From assembly GCA_902786365.1 (NCBI GenBank), contig CADACD010000022.1, forward strand, positions 1-44,759: DNA of 44,759 nucleotides. Reading direction: 5' to 3'. Both the position numbers and the translations under genes were made by a program. This DNA is from an uncultured Lachnospiraceae bacterium. GTDB lineage: Bacteria; Bacillota; Clostridia; Lachnospirales; Lachnospiraceae. This document shows positions 16,392 to 25,917 of the stretch, one piece after another. Position 1 is the stretch's first letter. The number at the start of each line of letters is the position of its first letter. The notes beneath the pieces were generated by a model. The model worked only from the letters and a program-made list of their open reading frames with translations. It was not told the DNA's origin and searched no databases.

Positions 16392-18768
16392 TATCGGAAA
16401 ACTGACAACCTTTGCAAGATTGCTGAAAGAAGAAACAGTCATCATGATTCCTAAGGTTCAGAGAGACTATGCATATGGGCGCATAGAGCCGAAAGTCATT
16501 GAAGTTCTGAACGGAATGCTTGATACTATGTTTAAAGCCGTCAGAGACGACAAATCCGAGTTGTTCGATTTTGTCTATGGCGGCTCATATGTCAAAAAAA
16601 GCAATGAGGGCTTGATACCCCTTGACGGTCAACAGCGCCTCACAACATTGTTTCTGCTACACTTTTTTGCCTCGGTAGTTCAACCTGAAATACAGCAGGA
16701 TAAAGACGGTATTTCAGTAGATACGCTTAAGAAATTCAGATATGAAACGCGGCAAACCGCCACTGATTTCTGTGATGCACTCGTGGGTAACATCCGTAAC
16801 GAGATAATTCCCAGTTATAACTATTCCGAAGGCAAACCGATTAAAGAGTTGATTAAGAACAGTCCGAAATTTTTGCCATCTTATGATTCAGACCCTACCA
16901 TTGTTTCAATGCTGAATGTACTGGAAATCATTGAGCAAAAATATTTGGCAAATCCGATTGAAAACCTATGGGACAAACTCACCACACGCGACAACATACA
17001 ATTCTATGCACTGTCGCTAGAGAAGTTTGGACTTTCAGATGACTTGTATATCAAGATGAACTCGCGTGGTAAGAAACTTACCAATTTTGAGATATTCAAG
17101 TCAGACCTTGAAAAAGCGATTAACAAAATCGCCCCATCGCTGAAAGACGATTTGTCAAAGAAGATTGACAACGAGTGGATGGATATTCTGTGGGATTATG
17201 CTAATCTGTTTGAATATGAGAACGATGCAGATCTCATTAAGAAAGCCGACGACGGCTTTATGAACCTGCTTAATAACATTTTCAGAATTGAGCTTTTCCG
17301 CCGTGGCATTGAAACTTCTACCAAGCGAAACGCTTTGATTGAAGAAATAATCACAGATGAAGAATCAATAAGCAGAATTATCTCAATTCTAGATACGCTG
17401 TCTGATATTCATAAAAACGGAGGCATTGAAAGCCATTGGCAACAGTATTTCTATTTCTCCAATAATGTTGTAGGTGAAGACGATAAAATCAGACTTTTCT
17501 GGCGACAAGAACAAAGTCAAAAGCCAGTTTTCCATCTGGCTATTGACAGAGAACTTTCAGTTCCTGAAATTGTTTACTTCTATGCTCTTTATCGCTTGAA
17601 ATCAACTGACACTGATTTTGAGACTTCGTTCCGAAGTTTACGCATTGTGCGCAATCTCGTTACATCCAACGTGGATGCAAATCGTGCGCAATATAAAATG
17701 TTGTATGGATTTCTTTCTGATGTGGATTGCATAATAAACGCCAAAGGCAATGTGCCCGACAACGACGGCTATACATACGAATTTATCGGCACGGCGGTTG
17801 AAGAAGAACGAAACAAAATTCATCGTCTCTCAAAAGAAGACTATAATTCTTTGCTTCGTTTTGAGAACCACAACATCTTACGTGGTTCAGTAATTCTCTT
17901 TGTTGACGCATATCTTCAAGAAGACTCAACCTTGCTCTTTGAGCAGTTGAAGCATTTTGAACTTATTTTTAATAATGATTGGGCGAATGACTTTGAAAAA
18001 TATCGCATCAACTTCATTCAGCCCGAAAAATATATGCAATATGATCCATCGATGGAGAATGAAAAAAACATCACTCGTCGTTTCTTCATTCATAATCCTA
18101 ATGATTTCTCATTGTTCTTCATTAAAAACGAAAGGCGAAAGAACCAAGAGGCCATTCTTCGTGTTTTAAAAAATTACATAAAAACCACTGATGATTTTAA
18201 GTCTGGTTCAGAAATATGTGAAAACTATGAAATAGATACATGGCAGTATTATTATGTCAAATATCCCAGTTCAAACATCTATGATACCAAATACGGATGT
18301 TATGCTTGGGATGAAATAGATAATAAGCCACTTGAAATGGTCATCTTGAACAGTTCATACCACAGTGCCTATAATATCGAATGGAAAATGCTCAACAGGA
18401 TTTTATTTTGTGAGCTAAAGGATATGAATATCAATGTGACATTGAACAACCATTCCGACCCGTTAGTTTTAAACGACTATGGCATTAGTTTTGACATAAC
18501 CCAACAAGGTTGGCAGATAGCGTGTAACGACAACAAAGTCATTGATGCATTGGAAAACGATGAATCTTTCAAGGTTTCTGTGGTTGGAGAGGAAACCCCA
18601 AATCTCCACATTGTCGATTTCGGACAAAATGATGACTTTGACTACATCGATTTGGCAAAACAGATTGTTGATTCAATCAAATCTGTTTATAGCACAATGC
18701 AGAAAGAACTCATCATTGAGTTCGACAACATGGACGTAGAATCAAGTAAGGAACAATTACAGGAATAG
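16384..18768 (+). CDS. Second DUF262-domain protein, partner of the first
   Basis: 794 residues with a second DUF262 NTPase: MIPKVQRDYAYGR (about 21-33) and PLDGQQRLTT (L80 to R85), plus LYIKMNSRGKKLTNFEIFK, the usual downstream DUF262 motif. Unlike its partner it shows no DUF1524 HNH motif; the long C-terminal region is of unknown fold. Overlapping start (GTGACAAATGAATAA, start at 16384) with the preceding gene indicates coupling. The pair probably divides labour: one chain with the nuclease, the other for regulation or target recognition. Confidence 0.8.
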   Translation: MNNIGKLTTFARLLKEETVIMIPKVQRDYAYGRIEPKVIEVLNGMLDTMFKAVRDDKSELFDFVYGGSYVKKSNEGLIPLDGQQRLTTLFLLHFFASVVQPEIQQDKDGISVDTLKKFRYETRQTATDFCDALVGNIRNEIIPSYNYSEGKPIKELIKNSPKFLPSYDSDPTIVSMLNVLEIIEQKYLANPIENLWDKLTTRDNIQFYALSLEKFGLSDDLYIKMNSRGKKLTNFEIFKSDLEKAINKIAPSLKDDLSKKIDNEWMDILWDYANLFEYENDADLIKKADDGFMNLLNNIFRIELFRRGIETSTKRNALIEEIITDEESISRIISILDTLSDIHKNGGIESHWQQYFYFSNNVVGEDDKIRLFWRQEQSQKPVFHLAIDRELSVPEIVYFYALYRLKSTDTDFETSFRSLRIVRNLVTSNVDANRAQYKMLYGFLSDVDCIINAKGNVPDNDGYTYEFIGTAVEEERNKIHRLSKEDYNSLLRFENHNILRGSVILFVDAYLQEDSTLLFEQLKHFELIFNNDWANDFEKYRINFIQPEKYMQYDPSMENEKNITRRFFIHNPNDFSLFFIKNERRKNQEAILRVLKNYIKTTDDFKSGSEICENYEIDTWQYYYVKYPSSNIYDTKYGCYAWDEIDNKPLEMVILNSSYHSAYNIEWKMLNRILFCELKDMNINVTLNNHSDPLVLNDYGISFDITQQGWQIACNDNKVIDALENDESFKVSVVGEETPNLHIVDFGQNDDFDYIDLAKQIVDSIKSVYSTMQKELIIEFDNMDVESSKEQLQE

Positions 18769-18771
18769 GTT

Positions 18772-18861
18772 ATGTCTATCTTTAGTTGGATATTTGGCAA
18801 CAAGTCTTTTGAGGAAAAACGTGATTGTAAGAGCAAAGACGGTCAACGTTATATCGGATAA
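18772..18861 (+). CDS. 29-aa small ORF
   Basis: ATG at 18772, three bases after the DUF262 stop. Encodes MSIFSWIFGNKSFEEKRD and continues to a TAA at 18859. The amphipathic start resembles small proteins that begin M-x-I-F-x-W-x-F-G in Bacteroidota, so it may be a truncated copy of such a gene. No function assigned. Confidence 0.3.
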   Translation: MSIFSWIFGNKSFEEKRDCKSKDGQRYIG

Positions 18862-18865
18862 AAGA

Positions 18866-18967
18866 ATGGATTTGATATTAAAAGATACATTGACTATTGA
18901 AAACATAAAGGCAAGGACTGAAAAGCTTGTTGAAACTTTGATGAATATGTTTAAGTTCCCTGAATAA
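18866..18967 (+). CDS. 33-aa small ORF
   Basis: ATG at 18866, 4 nt after the previous small ORF, ending TAA 1 nt before the helicase ATG at 18969. Helical composition (ENIKARTEKLVETLMNMFKF). It may serve mainly to couple translation into the helicase gene. Low confidence. Confidence 0.3.
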   Translation: MDLILKDTLTIENIKARTEKLVETLMNMFKFPE

Positions 18968-18968
18968 T

Positions 18969-21827
18969 ATGCTTATGCTTGACGTGACGTTGTTTGGAAT
19001 ACCGATTATTGTTGTTATCGCAGTTGTTGTAGTTGTGGTTGCGATGATTGCGTTTATTTTATATACGTTTCACGTTAAGCATAAGGTTGGTCGTTACTCA
19101 GATGACTTTGCTAAGGCCATAGGTGAGTTTAACAGTCTATGTAATCCAATGCGTCCGATGAGTAATCCCGAATGGGAGCAATTTGAATCGGCGCACTCTC
19201 TAGACTTTGAACATGCCAATATAGTCGCTGGTTCAAAGTTCATAGCATGGGCAGTTAAGGATGTGGCCAATGCCAACACGCTTGTTGAGATTCAGAATAA
19301 TCATCAAGCGTATATTGACGCAGCCAAGAATAGCCATGACTTCATTGGTTATGTAAACCAATATCTTGAGAGTGCTGTTCAGGCTCAAAGAAAACTCTTT
19401 GATGGCAAACATTATTTGGCAAAATCAGAAGCCGATGTTTTCTTGAATGAATACAAGCTTGTTTTTGATGCAGTGCAGTACTGCATTGATAATAACCTGA
19501 ACCAGTATCTTGCTAATGCGCAAGAAACAGTTAATCTCAATAGCTTTGTGAAGACATTTGAGCAGCAACGTACAACTCACAACAACGCATTTGTTAAGGC
19601 AGAGTTGGCGCGATGCTCAGAGTTTTTCGATAACGTGCTTGCATATCCTCTCGATCCACAACAGAGAAATGCAATAGTCAACGGTGAAGATAACTGCTTA
19701 GTGGTTAGTTCTGCTGGTAGTGGCAAAACTTCAACAATTCAGGGTAAGGTGCGTTATTTGATTGACATGTGTAATGTTGATTCTAACGATATCCTGCTTA
19801 TCACCTATACACGAAAAGCAGCTGGTGAGTTGAGAGAACGCATTGGCTATTCTGGGCTGACAAGTTCTACATTCCATGGACTTGCCTACAACATTATTTC
19901 GCAGGTCGACAAGGCACCATCCATTGCCACCGCCGATTTCTCGCTGAATCTGTTTTATGAATTGCTTAAGAGCCACACGTTTGTTGAGGCAATCACATAT
20001 TATTTAATAAACCTGATATCACGTGTCAAAGACCCAGACCAATATCTGTCAGAACGTGAATACCTTGCTGATCGCAGAAAATATGGCGCACAGGCTTATT
20101 TCCCTGATATGGATGGCAGGATTATTTTTACTCACAGCGAAGAAGAGCGTAAGATTTGCCATTTCCTTTCGACACATAGTGTGAGATTCCGCTATGAGGA
20201 ACGGTATGAGTTTGATACTGCCACGACTGCTTTCCGGCAATATAAACCAGATTTCACCATTTACTACACAGTAAATGGAATGCCTCGAAAGTTATATCTT
20301 GAACACTATGCTGTTGGCAAAAGTGGCATGGTGCCTAAATGGTTTGGTGAAGCACAAGGCAAGACATGGCAAGAGGCAGATAGGAGATATAAAGAAGGAA
20401 TTTCATGGAAGCGTCAGACTCATAAGCAGCATGGTACGGCTTTAATTGAGACAAATAGTGCTATGTTCAGCGATGGTACATGGAAACAGCAGCTAACCGC
20501 CCAGCTCAATGCTTATGGTGTGCCAATTGTGCAGAAATCTGCAGAACAGGTTTATCAAGAAATAGTGCAACGTGACAGGCACAAGGAACAAGTGGTGCTT
20601 GAGTTGATTATGTCATTCATTAACTTGCTCAAAGCTAATTGTAAAAAGCTAGAAGATGTTGCTAATCAGTCTCGACAATTTAATGATGGGCGCAACTTGT
20701 TCATTATGGAGAAAATGGTACAACCATTCTTTACTGCGTACCAATCGGAGCTCAATAAACGTGGAGAAATAGATTTCACCGATGCTATACTTAAAGCCAC
20801 AGAATATTGCAATAATGGCAAATATGCTTTAAAGTATAAAAATATCATCGTTGATGAGTTCCAAGACATTTCGTTTGACAGATATCGGTTCTTGATGAGT
20901 CTGCGCAGTCAATCTCCGCTTGGTAAAATATTCGCAGTTGGCGATGATTGGCAATCTATCTATCGTTTCTCTGGCAGCGATATGGGATTGTTTGCTGATT
21001 TCTCCAAATACTTTGGTTTCACATCGATGTGCAGGATTGAATCAACCTACCGTTTTGCTCAGCCAGCGATTGACATCTCTTCGACTTTTATTCAAAAAAA
21101 CGCTAGTCAAGTAAAGAAAAACGTCAAGTCCCCTAAGAAAGAAGCATTAACTACAATTAAATTTGAGGGATATGGTGAAGACAAGGATCTTGCAGAGTCG
21201 GTAGCTGCTAAGATTAAAGCGATTCCGCTTGACAAATCGGTATATATCCTTGCACGTTATGCCTTTGACTTTACAATTTTTAAAAATGCTGGTTTCAACT
21301 ATAGAGAACATGACCGAAATATAGAAATAACTATTGGCAATCGCAAAATACGGTGTCTCACCGTGCATCAAGCTAAAGGACTAGAAGCCGATTACGTCTT
21401 CTTGCTTAAATGCGATTGCGATATTTACGGTTTCCCCTCTATGATTTCGGATGACCCAGTGTTGGAATACCTATTGAGCCAACAGGAAGAAAGTGTTGAC
21501 TTTGCCGAGGAGCGCCGCGTATTCTACGTTGCAATAACTCGAGCAAAAACCAACACAACCATTTACTATCGCAGATCAAGGCCTTCAATATTCGTTGATG
21601 AAATTTCTAACGAACTCGAAGAAGACACACACAAGAGGTGTCCTAGTTGCGGCTTTGGCAATATGAAGATTTTAAAACAAGGTTGGGCGAAATCGGGTAA
21701 ATATTACGTATCGCTAGGGTGTACCAATGCTGGTGGTGGCTGTACCTTCTTCCACACAGTATTCTACGATCAGCAACCACCACAACAAACAGTTGAGCGG
21801 TTGATACTTAATCCATTAAAAAAATGA
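18969..21827 (+). CDS. Membrane-anchored SF1A (UvrD/helicase IV-like) helicase with zinc finger
   Basis: 952 residues. Residues ~5-33 form one long hydrophobic segment (IPIIVVIAVVVVVVAMIAFI), followed by basic residues, so the protein is probably anchored in the inner membrane with the helicase in the cytoplasm. Helicase motifs: LDPQQRNAI, Walker A SSAGSGKTS (247-255), ITYTRKAAGELRERI, Walker B VDEFQD (D629-D633), GDDWQSIYRFSGSD, TYRF, and VHQAKGLEADYVFLL with YVAITRAKT. The C-terminus has a topoisomerase-type zinc finger with C891, C894, C918 and C925. The large insert between motifs Ia and II (about residues 330-600) holds no recognised domain. It is followed after 4 nt by the clamp-like gene. 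Confidence 0.88.
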   Translation: MLMLDVTLFGIPIIVVIAVVVVVVAMIAFILYTFHVKHKVGRYSDDFAKAIGEFNSLCNPMRPMSNPEWEQFESAHSLDFEHANIVAGSKFIAWAVKDVANANTLVEIQNNHQAYIDAAKNSHDFIGYVNQYLESAVQAQRKLFDGKHYLAKSEADVFLNEYKLVFDAVQYCIDNNLNQYLANAQETVNLNSFVKTFEQQRTTHNNAFVKAELARCSEFFDNVLAYPLDPQQRNAIVNGEDNCLVVSSAGSGKTSTIQGKVRYLIDMCNVDSNDILLITYTRKAAGELRERIGYSGLTSSTFHGLAYNIISQVDKAPSIATADFSLNLFYELLKSHTFVEAITYYLINLISRVKDPDQYLSEREYLADRRKYGAQAYFPDMDGRIIFTHSEEERKICHFLSTHSVRFRYEERYEFDTATTAFRQYKPDFTIYYTVNGMPRKLYLEHYAVGKSGMVPKWFGEAQGKTWQEADRRYKEGISWKRQTHKQHGTALIETNSAMFSDGTWKQQLTAQLNAYGVPIVQKSAEQVYQEIVQRDRHKEQVVLELIMSFINLLKANCKKLEDVANQSRQFNDGRNLFIMEKMVQPFFTAYQSELNKRGEIDFTDAILKATEYCNNGKYALKYKNIIVDEFQDISFDRYRFLMSLRSQSPLGKIFAVGDDWQSIYRFSGSDMGLFADFSKYFGFTSMCRIESTYRFAQPAIDISSTFIQKNASQVKKNVKSPKKEALTTIKFEGYGEDKDLAESVAAKIKAIPLDKSVYILARYAFDFTIFKNAGFNYREHDRNIEITIGNRKIRCLTVHQAKGLEADYVFLLKCDCDIYGFPSMISDDPVLEYLLSQQEESVDFAEERRVFYVAITRAKTNTTIYYRRSRPSIFVDEISNELEEDTHKRCPSCGFGNMKILKQGWAKSGKYYVSLGCTNAGGGCTFFHTVFYDQQPPQQTVERLILNPLKK

Positions 21828-21831
21828 CACT

Positions 21832-23691
21832 ATGCACACAATGATTATAAATAGCGCTGAAGTACTTAGAATTTTAAAAGCATTTCAGACTTTTGCTACT
21901 TATGAACGTAATAAACGTTTAAGTAACTCTCATTTTTCAATGCCTATATGGGAGGATAAGGTGAGTTTTAATGTTGTTGCCGATGAATTAATGGCTTGGC
22001 TCGTTTATGATACTGGAGATTATCAATTGTCATGTAGCATACATTGTGATTCAAAGGAAGATGTTAGGTTTTATCTTAACATCAATGATCTTCTATGTCT
22101 TTTAGAAAACGCAGAAGACAAGAGCATATTAATGAGAGAGTTCTACTCAGATTGTTCAGTCATTGATATTATGTCTGACTTGAGAGCAATGAAAGCCACA
22201 TCAGGACATAATAATTTTGGTTATGATTTCATTTTACTAGAGAGCAAAAATTCTATTGGGAGATTGAATGCCTATTTTGTAAAAGATTCCTTTAGAATGA
22301 TAAAAACCATAATTGGAGAAAAGGAAATTGGGCAGTATAGGCAATTCCAAGGCAACCTGTTGGCTTCAACCTTATATGAGTTTGATGGATTTACCTCATT
22401 ATATGGCGAGATTCAACAAGAATTAAGTATTATTTGGTATAATATTGATGGCAATCGTTGTTCGGTAAAAGCAACAAATTCACATATGCTTAAGTTAAAG
22501 GATTATGAATTAAATGAAAACTATAATCCTGGAACTTTTGGTGTTATTGGCGAACTAGCCAAGCCTATAATTGAATTCATTAAGAATAAAAATGTTTACA
22601 TTATTTATGGCGAGCATTTTTGCTGTCTTATAGTTGACGGAATTTTCCTGGAAATGCCATATGATAAGGTGAAGAAACTTCCGTCATTTGATAAAGCACT
22701 TGAAAAATTTGCTCCAAAGGAACAAGTAACCATTAAAAAGAGTTCTTTAGAGAAATTCATTGAATTTGTAGACTTAACAATGCCTTCCCAACACTTTGTT
22801 GATATTCATTTTGACGGCAAATATACTTATCTGCAATGTCTTAGTGAAGAACACTTGTCGGAGTATATTGGAGATGTTATTGAGAATGATGTCATTGTAG
22901 AGGACATTCGTCTTAGGTTATCAATACAATCTCTTAAAAGCATATTGAAGAATTGTAATAGTAAATTAATTAGGTTTTCAATAGACACGTCCAAAAATCA
23001 GTTATGCAACATAGCTGATCTATCTGAGCCATTTTCAAAAGCGAAAGCTCAATTGATAATTGGAGCAGTTTTCGATAATAATCTTTTAGAACTTGAGGCA
23101 AACGAAGGCTTAATGCGCATGGAAAGAGGTATTGAATCTTCACCTAAAGATGATAGTTCATTGGAAACATTTGTTCTTGGCCAAAAGTTTACAAGGCATA
23201 AAATTATTTATGATGGGGAAAATAAAGTCGTACCTGTAATAACTTCTAAAGGTATTGATGTAATATTGGCTCTGACTAATATTTCTGTTGAGGAGTATTA
23301 TGCATTAAATGAAGCTCCACTGGTTCTTGCTGTCTTTGAAATAAACTCTGCGCCATTTATTATTCTTGATTTTGATAAGACTATGATTTATCAATTTGGA
23401 TTGAATATAATGGGAATGAGTGAACCTGATAGAAAGATTTGGCTTGATAACTCTGACATAAATGTATTGAGATTATTCCATGTGGACGCAGATACAGGAG
23501 AATTGTTGTCGATGAGAATGCATCATATACAGATTATGGAACACATCAAAAACATTTGTAAATCACAGATTAAATATGATGCCGAGAAAATCAATAATTT
23601 CATTATTCAGACTGAAAATGTGATGACAGTCCAGGAAATGTATGAATATGCTCAGCAATCAGAGATTCTGAAAATTGATGCAACGCTCTAA
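21832..23691 (+). CDS. Sliding-clamp-like (DnaN-fold) protein with C-terminal extension
   Basis: 619 residues. The first ~410 can be laid on the three repeats of the bacterial beta clamp in order. Domain 1 has IINSAEVLRILKAFQ, a strand pair and INDLLCLLENAEDK in the place of the ARKFFDICRGL helix. Domain 2 has FVKDSFRMIKTI, then CSVKATNSHMLKLKDYEL aligned with the clamp signature VATDGHRL, then GELAKPIIEFIKNKNVYII. Domain 3 has VTIKKSSLEKFIEFVD and LSIQSLKSILKNC. Clamps encircle DNA and recruit polymerases and nucleases. About 200 residues of unknown fold follow. The 4-nt spacing to the membrane helicase suggests a joint function. The assignment is by pattern only, without a search, so it is a hypothesis. 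Confidence 0.5.
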   Translation: MHTMIINSAEVLRILKAFQTFATYERNKRLSNSHFSMPIWEDKVSFNVVADELMAWLVYDTGDYQLSCSIHCDSKEDVRFYLNINDLLCLLENAEDKSILMREFYSDCSVIDIMSDLRAMKATSGHNNFGYDFILLESKNSIGRLNAYFVKDSFRMIKTIIGEKEIGQYRQFQGNLLASTLYEFDGFTSLYGEIQQELSIIWYNIDGNRCSVKATNSHMLKLKDYELNENYNPGTFGVIGELAKPIIEFIKNKNVYIIYGEHFCCLIVDGIFLEMPYDKVKKLPSFDKALEKFAPKEQVTIKKSSLEKFIEFVDLTMPSQHFVDIHFDGKYTYLQCLSEEHLSEYIGDVIENDVIVEDIRLRLSIQSLKSILKNCNSKLIRFSIDTSKNQLCNIADLSEPFSKAKAQLIIGAVFDNNLLELEANEGLMRMERGIESSPKDDSSLETFVLGQKFTRHKIIYDGENKVVPVITSKGIDVILALTNISVEEYYALNEAPLVLAVFEINSAPFIILDFDKTMIYQFGLNIMGMSEPDRKIWLDNSDINVLRLFHVDADTGELLSMRMHHIQIMEHIKNICKSQIKYDAEKINNFIIQTENVMTVQEMYEYAQQSEILKIDATL

Positions 23692-23715
23692 TTTTTTCAT
23701 TCTTTGAGTATTATC

Positions 23716-24750
23716 ATGACACCTGTATCTATTCGTCTTCTTAATCAGCAGCTTGTTGCGCCACAGTTTGATGACCCTGCTGAGGTGGTGGGGCACATGG
23801 GTGCTGTGCAGGCGCAGGAGTATCGCATGATGCGGTGGGCGGTGGAGATGCGGACTCGTAAGCCTTCGGCGAAGGCGTTTAAACAGGCATTCGACAGTGG
23901 GCGGATAATCCGTCTGCACTTGATGCGTGGCACCTGGCAATTGGTGTCGGCCGAGGACTATTGGATGATGATTGGTCTCTGTGCGCCTAAGGCTATAGCG
24001 GTCACGAAAGGATGGATGAGCAGTAATAAGATCACAATTCCTGATGAGGAACTGATGCGTATCAGAGACATTCTCGCTCAGACAGCTGCCGACAAAGGGT
24101 CTGCGACGAAAGATGATTTCGTGCATGCGTTGGCATTAAAAGGATTGCATATGGATAATCACCGCTTGTCGTACCACATACGTATGGCGGAGATGTCGGG
24201 CACTCTTTGTAGCGGTGACCTTCTGCCGATGAAAGCCACCTACGCTCTAATTGCTGATAAAGTGAAACCGACGGCAAAGATGGACCGAGACGAGGCATTG
24301 ATAATATTCACTCGCAAGTACTTTCAGAGCCGCCAACCTGCCACGATAGAGGATTTTGTGTGGTGGTCTGGGTTGAATGTCAGCGACTGCCGCAGGGGCA
24401 TAGCGCTCTTGGGCGACAGAATCCATCTGGAGAAATGGAAGGGCAGGAAGTTCTATCTGACCGATGACTGCCGCACTCGCGGATTCAGAAAGGGAAAATA
24501 CCTTATGATTCCACCGTACGATGAATATCTTATCGGCTACAAGAGCCGCGAGATTGTGCTGCCACCCGAATACCGACATAAAGCCCACAATAACAGTGGT
24601 ATTTTCCTGCCAGTCATCACCTACGATGGCCTTGTATGTGGAAATTGGGCACCGTTCAAAGAAGAATTACAGGTTGAATTCTTTATCGGAAACCACGATA
24701 ACTGCATCCAAGAAGAGTCGTCGAGATACAAGAAGTTTCAGGAAAAGTGA
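23716..24750 (+). CDS. AlkZ-like winged-helix DNA glycosylase (HTH_42 family)
   Basis: 344 residues from the ATG at 23716 (an in-frame TTG at 23704 is less likely). Matches the AlkZ/YcaQ-type family of tandem winged helices: RLLNQQLVAP near the N-terminus, then GHMGAVQAQEYRMMRWA with the QxQ catalytic motif at Gln32-Ala33-Gln34, RLHLMRGTWQLVSAEDYWMM, and the late YDEYLIGYKSRE. Characterised members excise bulky alkylated bases or unhook interstrand crosslinks. The gene is visibly richer in G+C than its neighbours, pointing to a separate origin. It lies 24 nt after the clamp-like gene, so it may be carried as repair cargo of the island rather than being part of the defence function. Confidence 0.82.
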   Translation: MTPVSIRLLNQQLVAPQFDDPAEVVGHMGAVQAQEYRMMRWAVEMRTRKPSAKAFKQAFDSGRIIRLHLMRGTWQLVSAEDYWMMIGLCAPKAIAVTKGWMSSNKITIPDEELMRIRDILAQTAADKGSATKDDFVHALALKGLHMDNHRLSYHIRMAEMSGTLCSGDLLPMKATYALIADKVKPTAKMDRDEALIIFTRKYFQSRQPATIEDFVWWSGLNVSDCRRGIALLGDRIHLEKWKGRKFYLTDDCRTRGFRKGKYLMIPPYDEYLIGYKSREIVLPPEYRHKAHNNSGIFLPVITYDGLVCGNWAPFKEELQVEFFIGNHDNCIQEESSRYKKFQEK

Positions 24751-24772
24751 TTTCTATAATCAGATATTATTG

Positions 24773-24781
24773 TATATTTGC
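24773..24781 (+). promoter_or_regulatory. Promoter -7 box for the second WYL gene
   Basis: TATATTTGC is a perfect TAnnTTTGC box 118 nt before the WYL start at 24899. The following CACTCGCAAC resembles the sequence after the box at 35070, so these two promoters are related. No 19-nt-spaced dyad is visible. Confidence 0.6.
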
Positions 24782-24898
24782 ACTCGCAACAAAAAAATAC
24801 ATTAAAGGAACTTTTCTCAATTTTCTTTAGAAATCCCAACAGATTATTGTAGTCAGCTTAAACTGTATATTGTTGAGAAATATAATAAAGAGCTCGTT

Positions 24899-25840
24899 AT
24901 GAAAATACCAGCATTATTCAAGGAGTATATTTGGCTTGTGAATACCATCCTGAAAGCAGATGGAATCACGTTTGCCGAAATTAATGATAAGTGGCTTGAC
25001 ACTGAAATGAGTGATGGTGTGGAACTTGCCCGCTCTACGTTTGCTCGCCATAAAGATGCAATCGAAGACATTTTCGGCATTTATATCGATTGTGACCGTC
25101 AGAATGGCTATAAGTATTATATCGGCAACGAGGAAGTTCTCAGCGAGGATAGCGTCCAAAACTGGATGCTGAACACTTTAAAAGTTAACAACATCATCAG
25201 CGAGAGTATGTCGTTGCAAGATAGAATACTTCTCCAGCCAGTTCCTGCTGAGGGTGACTACTTGACCAAGGTCATCGAAGCGATGAAGAGAAACGTTAAA
25301 ATCACCATTGAATACAAGAAATATGGTGATGAGCAGCCTAAGAACTTGACTTTTGAGCCATACTGCATTAAATTGTTTAAGCAGCGTTGGTATGTATTGG
25401 GACACTTCCATCGTGATGCTACAGATGATAAGCCTGAGTCAGACTATTTTGGAGTTTTCTCGTTTGACCGCATCCTTAGCATGACATTGACAGAAGAAAA
25501 ATTCCAGATGGATCCTGATTTTAACGCTCAAGCCTATTTTGAAGAATGCTATGGCGTTCTTGTGAATGATGCCACAGAAGTTGAAAGAATAGTAATCAGG
25601 GGTTATGGATATGAACGGTTTTACTTGCGAGATTTGCCGTTACACAAGAGTCAAAAAGAAATAGGTCAAGGAGAAAACTATACCGATTTTGAATTCTTTA
25701 TGCGCCCAACAATAGACCTCAGCTATCACTTGCTTAGCAGTAGCGACCATATAAAGGTGTTAGAGCCTAAATGGTTAGCTGATGAAATCTATGATATGCA
25801 TCTACAGGCATCGCTGTTATATGAGTTTGATGAGGAATAA
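24899..25840 (+). CDS. WYL-domain transcriptional regulator (module 2)
   Basis: 313 residues. The N-terminal winged helix (residues ~1-75, with STFARHKDAIEDIFG as the recognition region) precedes a WYL domain with IEYKKY (137-142), the conserved FEPYCIKLF and the signature QRWYVLGHF (W164-Y165-V166). It is followed at once by operator O3 and the nuclease operon; an identical-class site, O4, sits after that operon. By analogy with WYL repressors of BREX and CBASS systems it should silence the AddAB-like module until infection or DNA damage; this is inferred. Confidence 0.9.
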   Translation: MKIPALFKEYIWLVNTILKADGITFAEINDKWLDTEMSDGVELARSTFARHKDAIEDIFGIYIDCDRQNGYKYYIGNEEVLSEDSVQNWMLNTLKVNNIISESMSLQDRILLQPVPAEGDYLTKVIEAMKRNVKITIEYKKYGDEQPKNLTFEPYCIKLFKQRWYVLGHFHRDATDDKPESDYFGVFSFDRILSMTLTEEKFQMDPDFNAQAYFEECYGVLVNDATEVERIVIRGYGYERFYLRDLPLHKSQKEIGQGENYTDFEFFMRPTIDLSYHLLSSSDHIKVLEPKWLADEIYDMHLQASLLYEFDEE

Positions 25841-25857
25841 TCCAAACTTTTTCCAAC

Positions 25858-25895
25858 TTGTCCCACAAAATGAGACAACATAGGCCTAATTTTGC
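25858..25895 (+). promoter_or_regulatory. Operator-promoter O3 (TTGTCCCA-N5-TGAGACAA)
   Basis: Arms at 25858-25865 and 25871-25878 (one mismatch) are centred at 25868, 19 nt before the box TAATTTTGC at 25887-25895. It starts 17 nt after the WYL stop and drives the AddB-like gene at 25918. The same half-sites recur at 33497-33517. Confidence 0.75.
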
Positions 25896-25917
25896 AAACG
25901 AAATAAAACAATAAGAC

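Noticed and set aside
23704-23715. TTG start adding four residues to the AlkZ-like protein
   Set aside because: ATG at 23716 begins the conserved N-terminus directly.
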